A stretch of DNA of 36,363 nt, from assembly GCA_002899765.1 (NCBI GenBank), contig PPDH01000037.1, positions 1-36,363 of the forward strand, written 5' to 3'. Positions 35,167 to 36,363 of the stretch are shown here, one piece after another. A program made the position numbers and the translations under genes. Every line of letters starts with the position of its first letter. Position 1 is the stretch's first letter. Origin of the DNA: Sulfurimonas sp. GTDB lineage: Bacteria > Campylobacterota > Campylobacteria > Campylobacterales > Sulfurimonadaceae. The notes beneath the pieces are model-generated. The model was not told where the DNA came from. It ran no database searches and saw only the letters and a program-made list of their open reading frames with translations.

Positions 35167-35835
35167 GTGTTCAATTTATTTAAAAAACAAACATTCAAAG
35201 ACATTCCAAATATTGATTTAGACCAATTAAAAAAAAGAACTAAAATAGTAGTAATAGACGATGAAGAAGATAGTTTCCCCGTTACATCAATTCAAAATTT
35301 TGGCTTTACAGTCTAATATTGGAATCAATTAGATGCCAATAAATTAAAAAGATTAGAGAACAAAGAATTTGACATTATAATATTGGATATTATTGGTATT
35401 GCTAATACAAATGAACTGGGTCAAATTAATGGTATTGATATTTTAAAAACTCTAAAAAATACAAATCCTAATCAAATTATAATTGCCTTTTCTGGAAGTA
35501 CTTATGATATAAGCAAGGCAGAGTTTTGGAAATTAGCAGATGGGTTTATGAAAAAACCTATTGAACTCTTAAACACAAAAGAAAAATTAGAACAAATTAT
35601 AAAAGACAATTTTTCAAATGAAAGGCTCATAAATGAATTACAAAGTTTAATGAAATTACAAATTGAAAATCAATCTGATTATAAAAAGATAGAAGACTAT
35701 ATTGTAAAAACTGTTAAAAAGCAGAATACCTTAAATTTAGGAAAACTAGTTGCATCTGGTATAACAGATACTTCAGGTGTATTAGCGATTGTAACAAGTT
35801 TAATTACAATTTATGAAAAGTACAATAATGATTGA
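35167..35835 (+). pseudogene. Response regulator receiver protein, interrupted by in-frame TAA
   Basis: The frame from GTG 35167 (AAAGGA at 35153-35158) holds 222 codons. Receiver hallmarks are the acidic pair in VVIDDEED (Asp31, Asp32), the phosphoacceptor Asp74 in IIILDI, a Ser in IIAFSGS (about 109) and the Lys in GFMKKPIE (about 129). Codon 50 (35314-35316) is TAA, between FGFTV and YWNQL, with the frame open on both sides. No DNA-binding domain is evident; a helical tail ends with a hydrophobic stretch (GVLAIVTSLITIY). Translation restarting downstream would lack the acidic pair. It overlaps the next gene by eight bases. Confidence 0.8.
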
Positions 35836-36269
35836 ATTACAAAATGAAATACTTGAATTGTCTCCATATCCTATTATTGATTTGCAAAAAAAATCACATA
35901 AAGGGTTTTTCGTAGAAGAGAATCCAATTTGTTTATTATGTGAAGATAAGGAATGTGCAAAAACTAAAAAAATACAAGATTTTTTTATAAAAAAATGTTC
36001 CCATGAATTATTGTATTTTAAAATAACACTCAATAAAAAAGCTTACTTTGATGTATGGACTAACAAATAGCTATACTTCTTTACCTAGAAAAGATAATAA
36101 AAAATATGATAAAGAAAAAATATATTTTATGCATTTAGATGCAGCAAAAAAGTGGGTTCTAAAAACTAATAGAATACAAACTAAAATTGAAAATAATTTA
36201 GCTGAAGAAAAGACTAGCATAGAAAGTAGTAATTCTATCTTTATACATGATATAAAAAAAGTCTACTGA
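35828..36269 (+). pseudogene. Soluble histidine kinase remnant: frameshifted and truncated after the H-box
   Basis: ATG 35828 opens a frame (MIELQNEILELSPYPIIDLQ) with four cysteines (35, 38, 43 and 57) that could bind zinc. It stops at 36070. A one-base shift near 36037-36050 (an A6 run followed by a TTT) joins it to the frame running YGLTNSYTSLPRKD to SIFIHDIKKVY. The combined length of 442 bases is one more than a multiple of three, as a single-base insertion would give. HDIKK resembles a histidine-kinase H-box; the rest of a kinase (dimerisation helix, ATPase domain) is missing and the sequence character changes at about 36265. Two separate small genes is the alternative reading. Confidence 0.55.
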
Positions 36270-36363
36270 ACTTTCGCACCTAATTCCAAGCAAAAAACCA
36301 ATAAATAATACTGTTTTGTAGGAACTAGTGAGAGTGTTTCTTATCAAGCTTGACAAATAGTAA
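36270..36363. mobile_element. Possible insertion-sequence edge at the window end
   Basis: Directly after the truncated H-box the coding pattern ends. On the minus strand a frame entering from beyond the window ends LLFVKLDKKHSH at TAG (36325-36327), leaving about 55-60 bases to the junction, the layout of a transposase 3' end next to an IS terminus. CTGAACTTTCGCACC at the junction could be the terminal inverted repeat. The second end and the transposase body are outside the window, so this is tentative. Confidence 0.3.

Noticed and set aside
17362-35316. A changed genetic code in which TAG or TAA means an amino acid
   Set aside because: Intact genes in the same window end normally in TAA and TAG (for example soxZ and secG) at family-typical lengths, so global reassignment does not fit. 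Readthrough at specific sites stays open.
35383-35835. An independent 150-residue gene starting within the receiver region
   Set aside because: Receiver motifs upstream in the same frame, with a ribosome site at 35153, show it is the 3' part of one interrupted gene.

Overview
The window most likely comes from a sulfur-oxidising member of the Campylobacterota, close to Sulfurimonas. It is AT-rich. The marker genes are a soxCDYZ cluster with a SoxH-like hydrolase, a Tat-exported sulfide:quinone oxidoreductase, two tandem DUF3373-type outer-membrane proteins, and Campylobacterota-style promoters in which a good -10 box often lacks a -35 box. No species can be assigned from the sequence alone.

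Layout. (1) 1-535: the 5' end of a 16S rRNA gene on the minus strand, with its leader and a near-perfect sigma70 promoter. (2) 536-1625: a Bax-inhibitor-1-like membrane protein overlapping a free-standing ThiD2-like protein. (3) 1677-6177, minus: soxC-soxD-soxY-soxZ and a metallo-beta-lactamase-fold lipoprotein, from a strong promoter at about 6268-6297. (4) 6428-9243: MOSC protein, BioC-like methyltransferase (convergent), secG, frr and pyrE. (5) 9290-14554: a translationally coupled peptidoglycan-recycling operon (exported NagZ, a sodium/solute symporter, AnmK, AmgK, MurU). It is followed by a 48-residue cysteine-bearing gene (minus) and a lytic transglycosylase. (6) 15761-20311, minus: CPA2-type antiporter (two internal stops), HAD phosphatase, FucP/GluP-type sugar transporter (one internal stop), hexose-6-phosphate mutarotase. 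(7) 20494-23757: pyrG and recJ. (8) 23921-27141: two porin-like paralogues, the first with an internal stop. (9) 27450-30662: sulfide oxidation block with a possible leader ORF, sqr, a small exported three-cysteine protein and a second SoxH-like hydrolase. (10) 30739-34780: a 709-residue propeller/helical protein, then fliI (internal stop) and folE on the minus strand. (11) 35167-36363: a decayed response regulator/histidine kinase pair that ends in what looks like the edge of an insertion sequence.

Two points stand out. First, the recycling operon suggests an unusual route. NagZ carries a signal peptide, so the disaccharide would be split in the periplasm, the sugar imported by the co-encoded symporter, and then passed to AnmK/AmgK/MurU for UDP-MurNAc. 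No AmpG-type permease is in the operon. Second, five genes (fliI, gluP-like, kef-like, DUF3373 porin, response regulator) are each cut by in-frame TAG or TAA codons, six in all, while the reading frame beyond stays open and matches the family. This could be sequence error, real nonsense mutation or readthrough; the sequence alone cannot decide.

No tRNA, CRISPR array, riboswitch or replication origin was recognised.
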